Shown here: positions 63,557 through 64,000 of the stretch, piece after piece
How positions within the stretch are numbered: the stretch's first letter is position 1
How the letters are laid out: every line of letters begins with the position of its first letter
NCBI GenBank assembly: GCA_902587325.1
Contig: CACIKV010000002.1
Coordinates: forward strand, 80,238 to 144,237
DNA length: 64,000 nucleotides
Source: an uncultured Bacteroidota bacterium
Lineage (GTDB): Bacteria > Bacteroidota > Bacteroidia > Flavobacteriales > Flavobacteriaceae
Reading direction: 5' to 3'
The notes under the pieces: generated by a model
Databases searched by the model: none
The model's input: only the letters and a program-made list of their open reading frames with translations
What the model was told of the DNA's origin: nothing
Program-made: the position numbers and the translations under genes

Positions 63557-64000
63557 ATGAGACACGGTAAAAAATTCCCGCATCTTGGTAGAAAAAGAGG
63601 TCATCGAAAGTATATGTTATCTAATATGGCATGTTCTTTAATTGAACATAAATCAATTAATACTACTCTCACAAAGGCTAAAGCTTTAAAGCTATTTATT
63701 GAACCAATTATTACTAAGTCTAAAAACGATTCTACTCACAATAGAAGAATAGTTTTTAGTTACTTGAGAAATAAATACGCAGTCTCAGAGCTTTTTAGAG
63801 AAATTTCAGTTAAAATTGGTGATAGACCTGGGGGTTATACTAGAATAATTAAGTTAGGAAACAGGCTTGGCGATAATGCAGATATGGCTATGATTGAACT
63901 TGTTGATTATAATTCTACATATACTAGTTCAAAACCTGATTCTAGAAAAAGAAGAAGAAGAAAGAAAAAATCAAATGAATCTATTAGTGCGACTAATGAT
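63557..64000 (+). CDS. rplQ: 50S ribosomal protein L17, 3' end outside the window
   Basis: ATG at 63557; 148 codons are visible and the frame is open at the window edge. The L17 core is complete: [50 protein letters not shown] and [22 protein letters not shown]. The tail after residue 125 is lysine/arginine-rich ([15 protein letters not shown]), a C-terminal extension common in Bacteroidota L17. It is the last gene of the alpha set. Confidence 0.95.
   Translation, partial: MRHGKKFPHLGRKRGHRKYMLSNMACSLIEHKSINTTLTKAKALKLFIEPIITKSKNDSTHNRRIVFSYLRNKYAVSELFREISVKIGDRPGGYTRIIKLGNRLGDNADMAMIELVDYNSTYTSSKPDSRKRRRRKKKSNESISATND

Noticed and set aside
1..64000. CRISPR array, insertion sequence, prophage, toxin-antitoxin or defence island
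   Set aside because: No regularly spaced repeats, transposase, integrase, phage structural gene or recognised defence domain was seen anywhere in the window.

Overview
The window is a contiguous piece of chromosome from an AT-rich Bacteroidota bacterium. It most likely belongs to a marine or otherwise streamlined member of Flavobacteriia. The evidence is: a gliding/type IX secretion lipoprotein (GldJ) and the T9SS outer-membrane protein PorV; promoters of the Bacteroidota type (TTTG, about 19 nt, TAnnTTTG); almost no Shine-Dalgarno sequences; a pyruvate dehydrogenase E1-alpha/E2 pair next to porV; and zinc-free types of S14 and L36. By eye the G+C content is around 30% (not counted). The genus cannot be fixed from the sequence alone.

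Layout. 1-5352: the tail of apbE, then a leftward run of six genes (GNAT acetyltransferase, M15 peptidase, gpmI, thioredoxin-fold lipoprotein, map, methyltransferase) beside tRNA-Gly. 5366-9943: a rightward secretory cluster of two tandem carboxypeptidase-regulatory-like proteins, a DUF6702-like protein, an M1 metallopeptidase and tatA. 9940-13625: small leftward metabolic genes (O-methyltransferase, flavin reductase), small membrane protein and lipoprotein genes, and a Kelch-type lipoprotein. 13642-15928: tRNA-Val followed by a glycosyltransferase/LpxH-like phosphatase pair, closed by a second copy of the tRNA 3' end. 15975-24057: an NTF2-like lipoprotein, a VWA/MoxR-like ATPase pair, an SRPBCC protein, yjbQ, clpB and an M20 amidohydrolase. 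24054-28591: leftward amidase, murF and gldJ. 28779-35756: rightward porV, pdhA, pdhC, SDR, SprT-like protease, nucleotidyltransferase and DUF389 protein. 35757-42888: leftward MlaF-like ATPase, MlaE-like permease, KASIII-like enzyme, gcvP, purE and purK. 42954-47290: adk, obg, mpl and a YjjG-type phosphatase, with rlmB convergent. 47516-64000: an uninterrupted ribosomal protein superoperon (str + S10 + spc + alpha) from rpsL to rplQ, the last running off the window.

How the genes work together. The ribosomal block makes most 30S and 50S proteins plus EF-G, SecY, IF-1 and RNA polymerase alpha, and appears to depend on one well-formed promoter in front of rpsL. The gldJ/porV locus belongs to gliding and type IX secretion. 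The Mla-like ABC pair, KASIII, glycosyltransferase/LpxH-like pair, mpl and murF all concern the cell envelope. gpmI, pdhA/pdhC, gcvP and purE/purK are central metabolism. Genes are tightly packed, with many 1-20 nt overlaps. No stretch above 300 bases lacks a gene. The longest noncoding pieces are about 15719-15974 (hairpin plus tRNA-like remnant), 47291-47515 (ribosomal promoter) and 28592-28778 (nothing recognised).

I saw no CRISPR array, insertion sequence, rRNA gene, prophage or defence system. Most of the window is ordinary core genome. The most unusual spot is the tRNA-Val 3'-end duplication that brackets the 2.2-kb envelope gene pair.
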